Shown piece by piece: positions 34,503 to 44,269 of a stretch of 64,000 bases of DNA. Numbering within the stretch: position 1 is the stretch's first letter; each line of letters begins with the position of its first letter. The DNA is from Onishia niordana (GTDB lineage Bacteria > Pseudomonadota > Gammaproteobacteria > Pseudomonadales > Halomonadaceae): NCBI RefSeq assembly GCF_004798965.1, contig NZ_SDSD01000003.1:1-64000 (forward strand). Reading direction: 5' to 3'. Below the pieces are notes generated by a model, which ran no database searches, had not been told where the DNA came from, and saw nothing but the letters and a program-made list of their open reading frames with translations. Made by a program: the position numbers and the translations under genes.

Positions 34503-35177
34503 TCACTCGCTCATGGCGCGATTGAAACGCTGCTGCAACGATGACGGTTGGGAAGCGGGCTTTGGGGGAACTGTTAGTGTCAGAGAGACCGTTCTTTGAT
34601 CGTCGGCGCTGATCGGGTCAGGGACGTCCCACCACCGCTGATGTGAGGCTTCCAGGCGGGGATGCCATACCCTCAAGCGGTGCTCGCCAGGCGGTAGTTG
34701 TTCAAGGTTAACCTTACCGTTCTTGTCGGTGACGCCCCGGTACTCTGCGTTACTGATGACAATGAAGGCTTGCATGTCGTCGTGGATATTACATCCAATC
34801 ACTGCCACGCCGGCTTTGTTGAAGTGTACGGGTGGGGGGGTGTCTTGTCGGTACAGGTTTAGATCGAAGACACCGGTGGACGAGAAGGAATAGACATGGT
34901 GACGGGAGGTGTCGCGATTGGGAAACGTGACGCTGGTGCCTACCGGTACGGCGCTGACATGGGGGTGGAAGGCTGCATTGCGTTGAAATACCTCGACCGA
35001 TGAAGGGGTGTCGGGCTGCGCGCCGTCAGCGACGTTGACCTCGACGACAGCATCAGCCAATGGAGCGCCGGTTGCCGCATTGGTAACGGTAACGAGCGCG
35101 GCCTGAGCAACATGACTGTTCAAGAGAGCAGAAGCCACTACTAGCGAAGATAACAAAACATTAGAAAGGCGGGGCAC
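34503..35177 (-). CDS. Exported cupredoxin-like protein (methylamine-utilisation type)
   Basis: 224 residues with signal peptide LLSSLVVASALLNSHVAQA. The first half has a cupredoxin fold with probable copper ligands in NRDTSRHHVYSFS and VIGCNIHDDMQAFIV (His, Cys, His, Met). The second half contains a carboxypeptidase-regulatory-like beta sandwich (YRGVTDKNGKVNLEQLPPGEHRLRVWHP). Such proteins are often annotated as methylamine utilisation proteins, but no mau genes are here. First gene of the four-gene operon; GTG start with AAGGA before it. Confidence 0.8.
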   Translation of the reverse strand: MPRLSNVLLSSLVVASALLNSHVAQAALVTVTNAATGAPLADAVVEVNVADGAQPDTPSSVEVFQRNAAFHPHVSAVPVGTSVTFPNRDTSRHHVYSFSSTGVFDLNLYRQDTPPPVHFNKAGVAVIGCNIHDDMQAFIVISNAEYRGVTDKNGKVNLEQLPPGEHRLRVWHPRLEASHQRWWDVPDPISADDQRTVSLTLTVPPKPASQPSSLQQRFNRAMSE

Positions 35178-35321
35178 TAGAGATCCTTATTTCGCAGGCT
35201 TCACGCGCTAGTCAGAACATTGCATTACATGAACCATCGGCAATGAGCGAATTAGCTTGAGTGGCAATACGTTTAGTAGCTAGTAGCGCTCCTGCATTAA
35301 TACTGAGAACGACGGGGCATA

Positions 35322-35945
35322 TCAAGGGGCTATCCACCAACGCTGTCGCCAGGTGCGCATGACCCGCTCGGGGTACCATGTCTCGCCGCGACTGCCATTG
35401 TAGCGGGCTAGAGCGCGGGTCAGGTCGCCATCCTCTACCGCCAGGTAGTGAGCAAGAATGGTACACCCGTAGCGGAGGTTGAGAAGGGGATCAAATAAAT
35501 CATCATCGGGTCGGCCAAGGGCCTCGACCCAGAAAGGCATCACCTGCATCAGGCCCCGAGCGCCGGCGCTGGAGACGGCATGGGTCTGAAAGGCGCTTTC
35601 GACCTGGATGACAGCCATCACGATGCCTGGGGCAAGCCCTGCCAGTCGTGCCTCCTGTTGGATGGTGTCCAGCAGCAGGGCGCGACGTTCGGGGTCATCT
35701 ACGAAGCGGGATAGTGGAGCTGCCATGGCAGATCGCCACTGGCGATCTGTCCAGAAATCGATGGCAGCTCTTGGCGTATCGAGCACGCCTTCAAGGGTTT
35801 GGTGAAGGGGGGCTGAATAGCCCGAACCAAGCGAGGTTCGGGCCATGGTGGCAGTGGGCAGCAGCATCGCGCCAACGAGCATTATGCTCGGCAGTACTGC
35901 CCATCGCCTGATGCGTTGGCGGCGTGGCTTAGCCGATGCGGGCAC
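35322..35945 (-). CDS. Lytic transglycosylase, SLT domain
   Basis: About 207 residues. A signal-anchor or signal peptide ([18 protein letters not shown]) is followed by a lysozyme-like SLT domain. The catalytic Glu lies in [27 protein letters not shown], and the [17 protein letters not shown] and LARYNGS segments are conserved. It cleaves peptidoglycan glycan strands to 1,6-anhydromuropeptides. The GTG start at 35945 overlaps the end of proS; no strong ribosome-binding site was seen, so coupling to proS translation is likely. Confidence 0.83.
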   Translation of the reverse strand: MPASAKPRRQRIRRWAVLPSIMLVGAMLLPTATMARTSLGSGYSAPLHQTLEGVLDTPRAAIDFWTDRQWRSAMAAPLSRFVDDPERRALLLDTIQQEARLAGLAPGIVMAVIQVESAFQTHAVSSAGARGLMQVMPFWVEALGRPDDDLFDPLLNLRYGCTILAHYLAVEDGDLTRALARYNGSRGETWYPERVMRTWRQRWWIAP

Positions 35946-37647
35946 GCAGGAAATCGATAATGGTGTCGGCAGGAACCATGGTGGCCTCGTCATCGCGGCG
36001 TCCCTTGTACTCAAGCTCGCCCTTGTCGAGGCTGCGATCACCGATCACCAGGCGATGCGGGATGCCGATCAACTCCTGGTCGGCGAACTTGACGCCCGGA
36101 CGGATATCCCGGTCATCGAGCAGCACGTCGATGCCTTGAGCCTTGAGCTCATGGTAGAGGCGTTCGGCCGTTTCGCGGACGCGCTCGGACTTGTGCGCAT
36201 TCATCGGCACCATGGTGACCTCGAAGGGCGCCAGAGCATCCGGCCAGGTGATACCGGCATCGTCATGATTCTGCTCGATAGCAGCGGCTACCACGCGCGT
36301 TACGCCGATGCCGTAGCAGCCCATCCAGGGATTGACAGCGCGGCCATCATCACCCAGCACGGTGGCATTCATGGCCTCGGAGTACTTGGTGCCCAGCTGG
36401 AACACATGACCGACTTCAATGCCACGCTTGATGGCCAGTTCTCCCTGACCGTCCGGCGAGGGGTCGCCATCGACCACGTTGCGGATGTCGGCAACCTTGG
36501 GCAGCGCCAGATCACGTTCCCAGTTGATGCCGAAGTAGTGCTTGTCGTCGGTGTTGGCGCCGGCGCCGAAGTCGCTCATCAGGGCCACGCTGCGATCAAT
36601 GATCACCGGCATGTCGAGATTGAGCGGGCCGAGCGAACCGGGACCTGCACCGACAACGGCGCGGATCTCATCTTCGGTTGCCATGGTAAGCGGTGTCTTG
36701 ACCTCGGCCAGGTTCTCGGCCTTCACCTCGTTGAGCTCGTGATCGCCCCGTACCAGCAAGGCGATCAGGCCACCGGCCTCTGCCTGAACCATCAGTGTCT
36801 TGATGGTCTTCTCGATGGCAAGCCCGTGTTTCTGGACCAGGGCTGCAATGGTCTTGGTCTCCGGGGTGTCTACCAAGCGTAGTTCTTCACTCGGCGCAGG
36901 AGCTTTGGCCTCACTGCCAAGCGGCGCTGCCAGGGCCTCGGCCTTCTCGATGTTGGCCGCATAATCCGAGCCGGTGGAGAAAACGATGTCGTCTTCGCCG
37001 GAGTCGGCCAGCACGTGGAACTCGTGAGAACCGGTGCCGCCAATGGAGCCGTTATCGGCGATGACCGGGCGGAAATCCAGGCCCAGACGGGTAAAGATGC
37101 GCACATAGGCGTCATACATTGCCTGGTAGGTTTCCTTGAGGGAGTCCTCATCGATATGGAAGGAGTACGCATCCTTCATGATGAACTCCCGCGAGCGCAT
37201 TACACCGAAGCGCGGGCGGATCTCGTCGCGAAACTTGGTCTGGATCTGGTAGAAGTTGGCGGGCAGCTGCTTGTAGCTTGCGATCTCCTTGCGTACCAGA
37301 TCGGTAATCACTTCTTCATGGGTTGGCCCCACACAGTAATCACGTTCGTGGCGATCCTTGATGCGCAGCAGTTCCGGGCCGTACTGATCCCAGCGTCCGG
37401 ACTCCTGCCACAGTTCAGCAGGCTGTACTGCCGGCATCAGCACTTCCTGGGCAGCGGAACGATCCATCTCTTCGCGGACCACTCGCTCGACCTTGCGCAG
37501 CGTGCGCAGGCCGATCGGCAGCCAGGTGTAGAGTCCCGAGGTCAGGCGGCGAATCATGCCCGCGCGCAGCATCAACTGATGGCTGATGACATCGGCGTCG
37601 GCGGGTGTTTCCTTGAGCGTGGAGAGCAACAGTTGGCTGGCGCGCAT
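35929..37647 (-). CDS. proS: Prolyl-tRNA synthetase
   Basis: 572-residue class II aminoacyl-tRNA synthetase of the bacterial type with the editing (INS) domain. It begins [20 protein letters not shown]. Motif 2 and neighbouring core sequence include [23 protein letters not shown], the editing domain occupies about 230-400, and the C-terminal anticodon-binding domain contains [21 protein letters not shown]. Length matches E. coli ProS. Overlaps the downstream lytic transglycosylase start by 17 bases. Confidence 0.96.
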   Translation of the reverse strand: MRASQLLLSTLKETPADADVISHQLMLRAGMIRRLTSGLYTWLPIGLRTLRKVERVVREEMDRSAAQEVLMPAVQPAELWQESGRWDQYGPELLRIKDRHERDYCVGPTHEEVITDLVRKEIASYKQLPANFYQIQTKFRDEIRPRFGVMRSREFIMKDAYSFHIDEDSLKETYQAMYDAYVRIFTRLGLDFRPVIADNGSIGGTGSHEFHVLADSGEDDIVFSTGSDYAANIEKAEALAAPLGSEAKAPAPSEELRLVDTPETKTIAALVQKHGLAIEKTIKTLMVQAEAGGLIALLVRGDHELNEVKAENLAEVKTPLTMATEDEIRAVVGAGPGSLGPLNLDMPVIIDRSVALMSDFGAGANTDDKHYFGINWERDLALPKVADIRNVVDGDPSPDGQGELAIKRGIEVGHVFQLGTKYSEAMNATVLGDDGRAVNPWMGCYGIGVTRVVAAAIEQNHDDAGITWPDALAPFEVTMVPMNAHKSERVRETAERLYHELKAQGIDVLLDDRDIRPGVKFADQELIGIPHRLVIGDRSLDKGELEYKGRRDDEATMVPADTIIDFLRARIG

Positions 37648-37770
37648 GGGTCCGGCGTATCCTTCGAGTCTTGAACGTCTGGGCACCGGCCGGCGTTGAG
37701 CCGGCGGGCAGGTATAGCCGCATTGTACGGTGAAGCCCGGGTGGCGGCAAAAGGCAGTCGCCCTTGTCGC

Positions 37771-38679
37771 TTAGCCTAGCGTGACGGTTTCAATAGCGGC
37801 AGCGGGTGGGCAGGACTGTAGGGCCCAGTCAGCATGGTTATTGACCTGGCCGGATTCGCGCAGGGCGTTGATGCGTGCAATATCAAGCCGAGCGAACTGC
37901 CAGCCTGGCGTGGCGTCGTTGGCCTTTGTCAGCACGCCATCGGCGGGGAATCCATGATCACAAGGCGTATAGACAGCGGCGCGCCCGATATTGATGTCCA
38001 CGGCGGGTGACCATAGGGCCTCACCTATGGTCGGGGCATGCAATACCGCGACCTGCTGTTCGATGGCACGGGCCTGGGAGGAAAGCTGAACCCGGTGATA
38101 TCCCGCCTGAGTGTCGGTGCAGCTGGGCACCAGCAGCAACTCGGCACCGGCCTCGACCAGCCTGCGGGCGAGTAGCGGGAACTCGCTGTCATAACAAATC
38201 AGCACCCCCAGGCGACCGGCTGGTGTGTCGAATACCTTGAGTCCTTCTCCCGGCGACACGCCCCACTGGTCATTCTCGAACCGGGTCATGATCATCTTGT
38301 CCTGATAACTCATGGTGCCGTCAGGACCGATCAGCCAGGCACGATTGACGAATCGCCCATCGTCGCACTGCCAGGGCATGGAAGGTGCAAGCAGGGTCAC
38401 ACCGTGACTCTGTGCCAGCCCCTGCCAGGTGCTCAGTGCCGCCTCACGCAGAGGTTGCAAACCATGCAGCTGGCTATCCAGGTCATCTCGCATCGCTTCG
38501 GGTAGCAGCGAGGTCAGTTCCATGCCGCCATATTCAGGAAACACCATCAGCTCTGCCCCACGGCTCGCCGCGTCATGTACCCAGCGCCCAGCCTTGGCGC
38601 GGAATTCAGCCAAATCATGAAACGCATCAATGGGATACTGAGCGCTGGCGACGTTTACCGTGGCGGAACCCGCGCTCAT
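37771..38679 (-). CDS. Carbon-nitrogen hydrolase (nitrilase superfamily)
   Basis: 302 residues with the complete nitrilase-superfamily catalytic triad: Glu49 in VFPEYGG, Lys128 in YQDKMIM and Cys162 in LICYDSEFP. Such enzymes hydrolyse amides or nitriles; the substrate is not identifiable. The start overlaps the stop of the upstream GNAT gene by four bases, so the two are translated together, an arrangement also known as Nit-acetyltransferase pairs or fusions in other bacteria. Confidence 0.87.
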   Translation of the reverse strand: MSAGSATVNVASAQYPIDAFHDLAEFRAKAGRWVHDAASRGAELMVFPEYGGMELTSLLPEAMRDDLDSQLHGLQPLREAALSTWQGLAQSHGVTLLAPSMPWQCDDGRFVNRAWLIGPDGTMSYQDKMIMTRFENDQWGVSPGEGLKVFDTPAGRLGVLICYDSEFPLLARRLVEAGAELLLVPSCTDTQAGYHRVQLSSQARAIEQQVAVLHAPTIGEALWSPAVDINIGRAAVYTPCDHGFPADGVLTKANDATPGWQFARLDIARINALRESGQVNNHADWALQSCPPAAAIETVTLG

Positions 38680-39272
38680 GCCGCTAGTTCCTTCACCCAG
38701 AACACCAGGGTCTTGTGGGTTTCTTCGGCCGCGTCGATATCTTTCCAGGCGAAGGTGGTGGCAAGCGAGGGTATCCGCTGGTAGCCCCGGCCCTGCCAGA
38801 ACTCATGCAGTGGACGATAGTCGGCGGGCCGAAGCGGATGGTTGGCCTCGCGCTCGACAGCGCAGAAGGCGACCGTGGTGAATCCCTGGCGCAAGGCGTG
38901 ATCTTCGCGAGCCTCCATGAAGGCCTTGCCGATCCCCATCCCACGGTAGTCGGCAAGCAGCACCGATTCGCCATAGTAGAAGATGCTGTCGAGTGGATAG
39001 TCAGATTCAATAAATGGCGCGCGGAATTCATCCATCTCGGCCGAGAGCGGCATGGCGGTGGCGGCCCCGACGAGTGCTTCACCGTCGAAGGCCAGGACGA
39101 ACAGGCTCTGCGGACACTCGGCATAGCGCGACAGGTACTCGGCTTCGTACGTGAAGTCGCCATCATAAAGATACGGGAAGTCACGGAAGACCCGTATGCG
39201 CAGTCGGGCCAAATCTTCAAGGTAGGGCGCGATGCTTTGCCCCTGGCAAGTAGTCAGGGTGATATCGTTCAT
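38676..39272 (-). CDS. GNAT-family N-acetyltransferase
   Basis: 198 residues. The acetyl-CoA binding loop is VLLADYRGMGIGKAFMEARE (about 118-137), and the C-terminal half contains HPLRPADYRPLHEFWQGRGYQR. The substrate is unknown. It forms a two-gene unit with the nitrilase-type hydrolase through a four-base stop/start overlap, which suggests action on the same small molecule or protein. Start at 39272 (MNDITLTTCQG). Confidence 0.85.
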   Translation of the reverse strand: MNDITLTTCQGQSIAPYLEDLARLRIRVFRDFPYLYDGDFTYEAEYLSRYAECPQSLFVLAFDGEALVGAATAMPLSAEMDEFRAPFIESDYPLDSIFYYGESVLLADYRGMGIGKAFMEAREDHALRQGFTTVAFCAVEREANHPLRPADYRPLHEFWQGRGYQRIPSLATTFAWKDIDAAEETHKTLVFWVKELAA

Positions 39273-39324
39273 GGAAGACGTCGTCTCGTCGGCCGAAGAG
39301 GTAGATGCGACCCTAGCAGGCCCG

Positions 39325-40236
39325 TCACGCTTCGCCAAACGCAGTGTTGCATTTGGGTGACGACGTGATGACGTTTTCAGACGATATCAAGGGCCAGCGC
39401 TCGGGGCGATATTCCTCAAGCAGAGCCCACAGACGGGCCGCAGTTTCAGTGTCCGGCACGCCCGGATAGTGGGAAGGGCGATAGCGCATCTGAAAAGCGC
39501 GAAGTGCACTCCGAGTGGTCTCATCGATGATATCGCTCGATGTGGTGGCAAATCCCCAGGCGGCGAGTGCTTTTTTCAGATGCGCTCTCGACGGTGGGGA
39601 TGTCTCGAATCGCTGGCGGTAGCAGGCCACGCGATCGACGTCCGGCCAGGGACCGATACCTGCCCGGTGAAGGCGCTGCCAGGGAAAGACCGGCCCTGGA
39701 TCGATCTTGCGGGTCGGAGCGATCTCGGCATGACTGACCACGGCGGTAGGGGCGATGTCGTGGCGGGATACGATGTCCTTGATCAGGGCGATCAAGGTGG
39801 TGATCTGGTCGCTGGGAAAGGGTGCCCATGCGAGATGTTTACCAGCCTGAAGGTCGGCAAAGCGGCCATTCGGACCCGTATTGACGATTTCGATACCAAT
39901 GGAGGTGTCATTGATATTCTCTCGTCCGTTCCAACTGCTGGCGCCCGCATGCCAGGCGCGTCGTGACTCACTGACGAGCTGATAGACCGGCGGTAGGCCG
40001 CCGGCCTCTGGTTGGGGAATCAGGTAATGGCTGCTGACCCTTGGGCCGGTTAAGGCCCTGAGCGATTCGGCCTCACCGGCATCGGTGTAATGAATAACCA
40101 GATGACGCACCCGGCTTGAATGGGATGTCGCGGTGTGGCGATGATCGACGCTATAGCCGTCTCGCCGTTCCAGTGCTTGACCCGCGCAGGCGCCAAGGCT
40201 CAGCGCTAGTATCAGGATGACGACGAGTCTGCCCAT
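39325..40236 (-). CDS. amiD: N-acetylmuramoyl-L-alanine amidase, AmiD-like lipoprotein
   Basis: 303 residues. A short signal peptide ends in the lipobox LGAC. The zinc amidase_2 domain has VIHYTDAGEAESLRAL, RRAWHAGASSWNGREN, SIGIEIVN and the HAEIAPTRKIDPGPVFPW segment with the later Zn and catalytic ligands. A C-terminal peptidoglycan-binding domain (about 215-285) follows. It cleaves the amide bond between MurNAc and the peptide, including anhydromuropeptides, at the outer membrane, and so links to AmpG-dependent recycling. Confidence 0.9.
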   Translation of the reverse strand: MGRLVVILILALSLGACAGQALERRDGYSVDHRHTATSHSSRVRHLVIHYTDAGEAESLRALTGPRVSSHYLIPQPEAGGLPPVYQLVSESRRAWHAGASSWNGRENINDTSIGIEIVNTGPNGRFADLQAGKHLAWAPFPSDQITTLIALIKDIVSRHDIAPTAVVSHAEIAPTRKIDPGPVFPWQRLHRAGIGPWPDVDRVACYRQRFETSPPSRAHLKKALAAWGFATTSSDIIDETTRSALRAFQMRYRPSHYPGVPDTETAARLWALLEEYRPERWPLISSENVITSSPKCNTAFGEA

Positions 40237-40412
40237 GAGGAATTGGCCCAGCTCAGCGGAGGGAAGTATTGCCTGCGATTATGAGATGCTCAGCGTCTTT
40301 CGTCACGACTGCACGCGAGGAAGGCCAGCAGGGTGGCAATCGATGCTGCGCCATCATGATAGCCTGAAGTGGACAAGACGCACTGCGGCAACGTTTATCC
40401 CGATATGTGTGG

Positions 40413-41195
40413 TCAGGCGATTGCACTGTTCTTAAGCGTATCGGTCCGGCTGACGGCACGGCTGAGGACTTGGTTACGGCCCGCTTCCTTGCAGGCGTAA
40501 AGGCCGGCATCGGCGGTGGCAATGATGTCGTCGAGGCTGACCGGTACGCCCGACGGCGTGATGGCGACGCCGATGCTGACGGTAACCACATCGGCGGTGC
40601 CCGAGGCCTGGTGCTCAATGCCTACCGCCTGCAGCATTCCGCGCATGGCCTCGGCGAGGCGCATGGCCTCATCTTCGCCGGTATCGAGCAGTACCACCAG
40701 GAACTCCTCACCGCCCAGACGCACCACGATATCGGTGTCGCGTCGAAAGGTATCCCGCAGCACGTTAGCAATTTCGACCAGACAGTCGTCGCCTGCCTGG
40801 TGACCGTAAAGGTCGTTGTAGTCCTTGAAGTGATCAACGTCGATCATCAAAGCCGAAACGGCATGCATCCAGCGGCGGCTCAGAGGTAGGGCAATGTCGA
40901 GGCGCTGTTCGAGTAGACGCCGATTGCCAAGGCCGGTAAGCGGATCCTTGATCGCTTGTTCCTGTAGCTGTTGGTTGGTGTCGTTAAGAAGATCGATTCG
41001 CTCGGCCAGGCGCTCCGTCAGTCTTCCCTTGATGATCTGGCTATCCGCCGTGCGCTCGCCTTGACCCGATATGGAGAGGTCATCCAGATGTGAGATCAAC
41101 CGCTTAAGTGGACGACGATAGATTCGCTCAACCCACCACCAGGTGATGACCGAAATGAGACCGGCCACCAAGGGCAGGAATAGCAGGGTAGGCAT
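40413..41195 (-). CDS. Diguanylate cyclase, GGEEF type
   Basis: 260 residues. One N-terminal membrane helix (LLFLPLVAGLISVITWWWV) is followed by a HAMP-like coiled region and a GGDEF domain with LTGLGNRRLLEQ, DVDHFKDYND and the active-site GGEEF (about 163-167). It synthesises c-di-GMP. There is no large periplasmic sensor; the ~20-residue N-terminus is just an anchor. The RxxD product-inhibition site five residues before GGEEF reads RRDT, so feedback inhibition is uncertain. Confidence 0.88.
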   Translation of the reverse strand: MPTLLFLPLVAGLISVITWWWVERIYRRPLKRLISHLDDLSISGQGERTADSQIIKGRLTERLAERIDLLNDTNQQLQEQAIKDPLTGLGNRRLLEQRLDIALPLSRRWMHAVSALMIDVDHFKDYNDLYGHQAGDDCLVEIANVLRDTFRRDTDIVVRLGGEEFLVVLLDTGEDEAMRLAEAMRGMLQAVGIEHQASGTADVVTVSIGVAITPSGVPVSLDDIIATADAGLYACKEAGRNQVLSRAVSRTDTLKNSAIA

Positions 41196-41339
41196 GAGTG
41201 TCGGCTTGTCCTTGACCGGAAATGGGGACGACGTCGATGAGGGGGAAGCCCCGACATGAATAAATGATCGGCATCGATACTCATACCTTTAGCCATGCTT
41301 TCGCATAAGGTGTGGTGGTTTTGATGAACGAGGGGCAGA

Positions 41340-43127
41340 TTAAGTGACATCCGGCGTGAACTGCAGACTCGCCAACTGACGATAGAGCGCGCTTTCTTTC
41401 AGCAAGTCGGCATGACGGCCTGATGCCACCACTTTCCCCTGGTCGAAGACCAGCAGCCGGTCGGCGGCGATGACGGTGGCTAGGCGGTGAGCGATGACCA
41501 GGCTCGTCCGGCCGCGCATCAGGCGATCCAGTGCTTCCTGAACCACGCGTTCACTTTCTGCATCCAGTGCACTGGTGGCTTCATCGAGCAATAGCACGCG
41601 CGGGTCACGCAGCAGGGCGCGAGCGATCGCCAGGCGCTGACGCTGGCCGCCTGAGAGTTGTACACCGCCGGGCCCCAGAGGCGTATCGAACCCTTGGGGC
41701 AGGGCCTCGATGAAGGGAAGGGCGTTGGCATCCCTGGCGGCTTCACGCACCTCATCAAGGCTTGCCTCTGGGTTGCCGTAGCGAATGTTGTCGGCGGCGG
41801 AGCCGGAGAACAGCACCGGCTCCTGAGAGACCAGGCCGAGCTGAGCGCGCAGTGCCCGCGGATCGAGTTCGCGCAGGTCGATGCCATCCAGCGTCAGGCG
41901 GCCTGCCTGAGGATCGTAGAAACGCAGCAGCAGGTGCAGCAACGTGCTCTTGCCGGCACCGGAGGGGCCGACCAGTGCTATTCGCTCGCCAGGGCGGATG
42001 TGCAGATCGATACCGTCGAGCGCCGGCACGTCGGGGCGGTTCGGGTAAGCAAAACAGACGCCTTCGATACCGATGGCCCCTTTGAGCTCAGGGGGCAGGG
42101 CGCGCGGGGTTGCCGGTGCGGTAATGGCGGGGCGAGCATCGAGCAGTTCCAATAGTCGTTCAGCGGCACCAGCAGCTCGCTGCACGTCGCCCGCGACCTC
42201 GGCCAGTGCGGCCACGCCACCGGCGGCCAGCACCGCATAGAAGACAAATGCCGACAGCTCACCGGCGCTCATATCGCCGGCCAGTACGGCATGACCCCCT
42301 TGCCAAAGCATGAACCCCACGGCGGTGAACACCACCAGCATGGCAATACCTGTCAGCCAGGCTCGCTGCCGGGTACGGTCGATGGCAGTGTCGAAGGCGC
42401 CTTCGACGCGAATGCCATAGTTGCACCGGTCGATGGGCTCGTGACCGAATGCCTGCAGGGTGCGGATGCCGTTTAGCGACTCGCCGGCATAGCGGCCAAG
42501 CTCGGCGACCCGATCCTGGCTTGAGCGCGACAGGCGCCGCACGCGGCGGCCATACCAGAGGATCGGCAATAGCGTTGCGGGGATTCCCAGCAGCACCAGT
42601 GCTGACAACCAGGGCTGGGTCGCCACCATCATCACGATCGCCCCGATCAGCATCAGCAGGTTGCGCAATGCAACCGATAGCGATGAGCCGAACAGGCTCT
42701 GCAGCACGCTGGTGTCAGCCGTCAGCCGCGACTGGATCTCGCCTGCACCACCATGCTCGTCCCCCCCGGCCGTGACTGACCCCTGCTCAAAAAAGGCGGG
42801 TTCCAGGGTCAGTAGATGATCAAAGACTTGACGGCGAAGGTCTCCCGCTAGTCGCTCGCCGATCCAGGTGACCAAGTAATAGCGAAGCGCCGATGCCCCG
42901 GCAAGCAGTGCCACGATGACCAGCAACCCCAGCAGGGCCTGATTGAGGCGCGCGGCATCCTCGGCGATAAACCCCTGATCGATCACCATCCTGAGTCCCT
43001 GCCCCATCATCAGCACGCTACCCGAGGCCACCAGTAGCGAGGCTGCCGCCAGGAGCAAGCGGGTGCGGTAAGGGCGCAGCAACGATAGCAGGCGCAGCAG
43101 AATGCGGGGGTTGGGGCGCGATGTCAT
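41340..43127 (-). CDS. ABC exporter half-transporter, permease fused to ATPase
   Basis: 595 residues. Six helices in the N-terminal permease domain (about 20-310) are followed by an ATP-binding domain with Walker A GPSGAGKST (about 387), signature LSGGQRQR (about 492) and Walker B VLLLDEATSALD. The architecture is that of MsbA/LmrA-type exporters that act as homodimers on lipids or drugs. The substrate is not defined. The ATG at 43127 is used; an in-frame TTG two codons earlier is possible. Not next to lipid A genes. Confidence 0.9.
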   Translation of the reverse strand: MTSRPNPRILLRLLSLLRPYRTRLLLAAASLLVASGSVLMMGQGLRMVIDQGFIAEDAARLNQALLGLLVIVALLAGASALRYYLVTWIGERLAGDLRRQVFDHLLTLEPAFFEQGSVTAGGDEHGGAGEIQSRLTADTSVLQSLFGSSLSVALRNLLMLIGAIVMMVATQPWLSALVLLGIPATLLPILWYGRRVRRLSRSSQDRVAELGRYAGESLNGIRTLQAFGHEPIDRCNYGIRVEGAFDTAIDRTRQRAWLTGIAMLVVFTAVGFMLWQGGHAVLAGDMSAGELSAFVFYAVLAAGGVAALAEVAGDVQRAAGAAERLLELLDARPAITAPATPRALPPELKGAIGIEGVCFAYPNRPDVPALDGIDLHIRPGERIALVGPSGAGKSTLLHLLLRFYDPQAGRLTLDGIDLRELDPRALRAQLGLVSQEPVLFSGSAADNIRYGNPEASLDEVREAARDANALPFIEALPQGFDTPLGPGGVQLSGGQRQRLAIARALLRDPRVLLLDEATSALDAESERVVQEALDRLMRGRTSLVIAHRLATVIAADRLLVFDQGKVVASGRHADLLKESALYRQLASLQFTPDVT

Positions 43128-43179
43128 GGGCAAGCGTCAGTACCTTTGCACAACAGTGGGCGGGACAACGGGCAGGCAG

Positions 43180-44175
43180 CTAGCTCTTCTTGAGCTGGTC
43201 GCGAAGCCCCGTTGGTACCTTCTTGATGATCAAGCGGTCCTGCTCGGCGTCGTACTCGACGCTTGAGCCCAGCAGGTGCGAGTCGAAACTTATTGATACC
43301 CCGCCAGCGCGCCCCGTGAAGCGGCGAAACTGATTGAGGGCGCGTTTGTCTGGCGGGATCTCCGGTGACAGGCCGTAGTCCTGCTGACGGATGTGTTCAT
43401 AGAAGGCCTTGGGTTGCTGTTCGTCGACCAGTTCTGAGAGCTCATCCAGGGTAATGGGCTCGCCACGGCTCGCCTGGTCGCTGGCATAGTCGATGACGGC
43501 ATCCGTCTTCTCGCGACTCTGTTCCTCGGAAAGGTCTTCCTGCTCGACATAGTCGCTGAATGCCTTGAGGAGAGTGCGCGTCTCGCTTGAGGCGTCGACC
43601 CCTTCCTGTGCCCCGAGCAGGGCTGCGAAGTCGTCGGCCAGCTTCTTGCCGCCGCGATCACGCAGGAAGGAAAGGTATTGGCGCGACGGTGAGTCCTCCT
43701 GCCATTGGGTCAGGTTAATGCGTGCGGCAAGCGAGGGCTGAGTCAGGTTGAGTTGATTGACGGTTACGACGTTCTGGTCGTCATCGAGGCCAAAGCCCTG
43801 GCGCTGATGCAAAAGTGCAAGCGAGAGATATTCAGTGTCGCCCTGGCGTTCATGGGCGATGAGCAAATGTCCCCCCAGCGGCAGGTGGTCATCAACCAGC
43901 GCCTTGACGCGCTCGGCGAGCTCTCGGGAGAACGTCACGAAGTCCTGATCACCTACCATCAAGGACGAAAGGCGCGGGGCGAAGTCGCCGGCATCATCGC
44001 CCTCGGTGAAGCGGCCCCACGTCTTGGCCTTGCCGTGGAAGGCCTTGTTGAGGCCGGCCAGCAACTCGCTCATGGTGGGTGAGTCACTCATGGCTTCGGT
44101 GGTCGGCGTGAGGGTCGCCGGGGTGTCGCTGCCGGCCTTGTCGATGGTGTGGACGATGCTTTGAAGAATCGGCAT
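43180..44175 (-). CDS. yejK: Nucleoid-associated protein YejK/NdpA
   Basis: 331 residues, matching the YejK/NdpA family of gammaproteobacterial nucleoid-associated proteins of uncertain role. Family features are the long N-terminal region with HLLIAHERQGDTEYLSLALLHQR, the Asp/Glu-rich middle and the C-terminal RRFTGRAGGVSISFDSHLLG. It precedes the ABC exporter by ~50 bases on the same strand and may share its transcript. Confidence 0.87.
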   Translation of the reverse strand: MPILQSIVHTIDKAGSDTPATLTPTTEAMSDSPTMSELLAGLNKAFHGKAKTWGRFTEGDDAGDFAPRLSSLMVGDQDFVTFSRELAERVKALVDDHLPLGGHLLIAHERQGDTEYLSLALLHQRQGFGLDDDQNVVTVNQLNLTQPSLAARINLTQWQEDSPSRQYLSFLRDRGGKKLADDFAALLGAQEGVDASSETRTLLKAFSDYVEQEDLSEEQSREKTDAVIDYASDQASRGEPITLDELSELVDEQQPKAFYEHIRQQDYGLSPEIPPDKRALNQFRRFTGRAGGVSISFDSHLLGSSVEYDAEQDRLIIKKVPTGLRDQLKKS

Positions 44176-44269
44176 GGAGGACCCTTGGCTCGTGCATGGG
44201 GCGCCGATGATACCGCATGATTGCCCTTGGCTGGTCCTTTCAGTGGTGGTCGGTTGTCGAGAGGGGCGT

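Noticed and set aside
35845..36882. 345-codon plus-strand frame opposite proS
   Set aside because: Shadow of proS codon bias; no similarity and no start signal.
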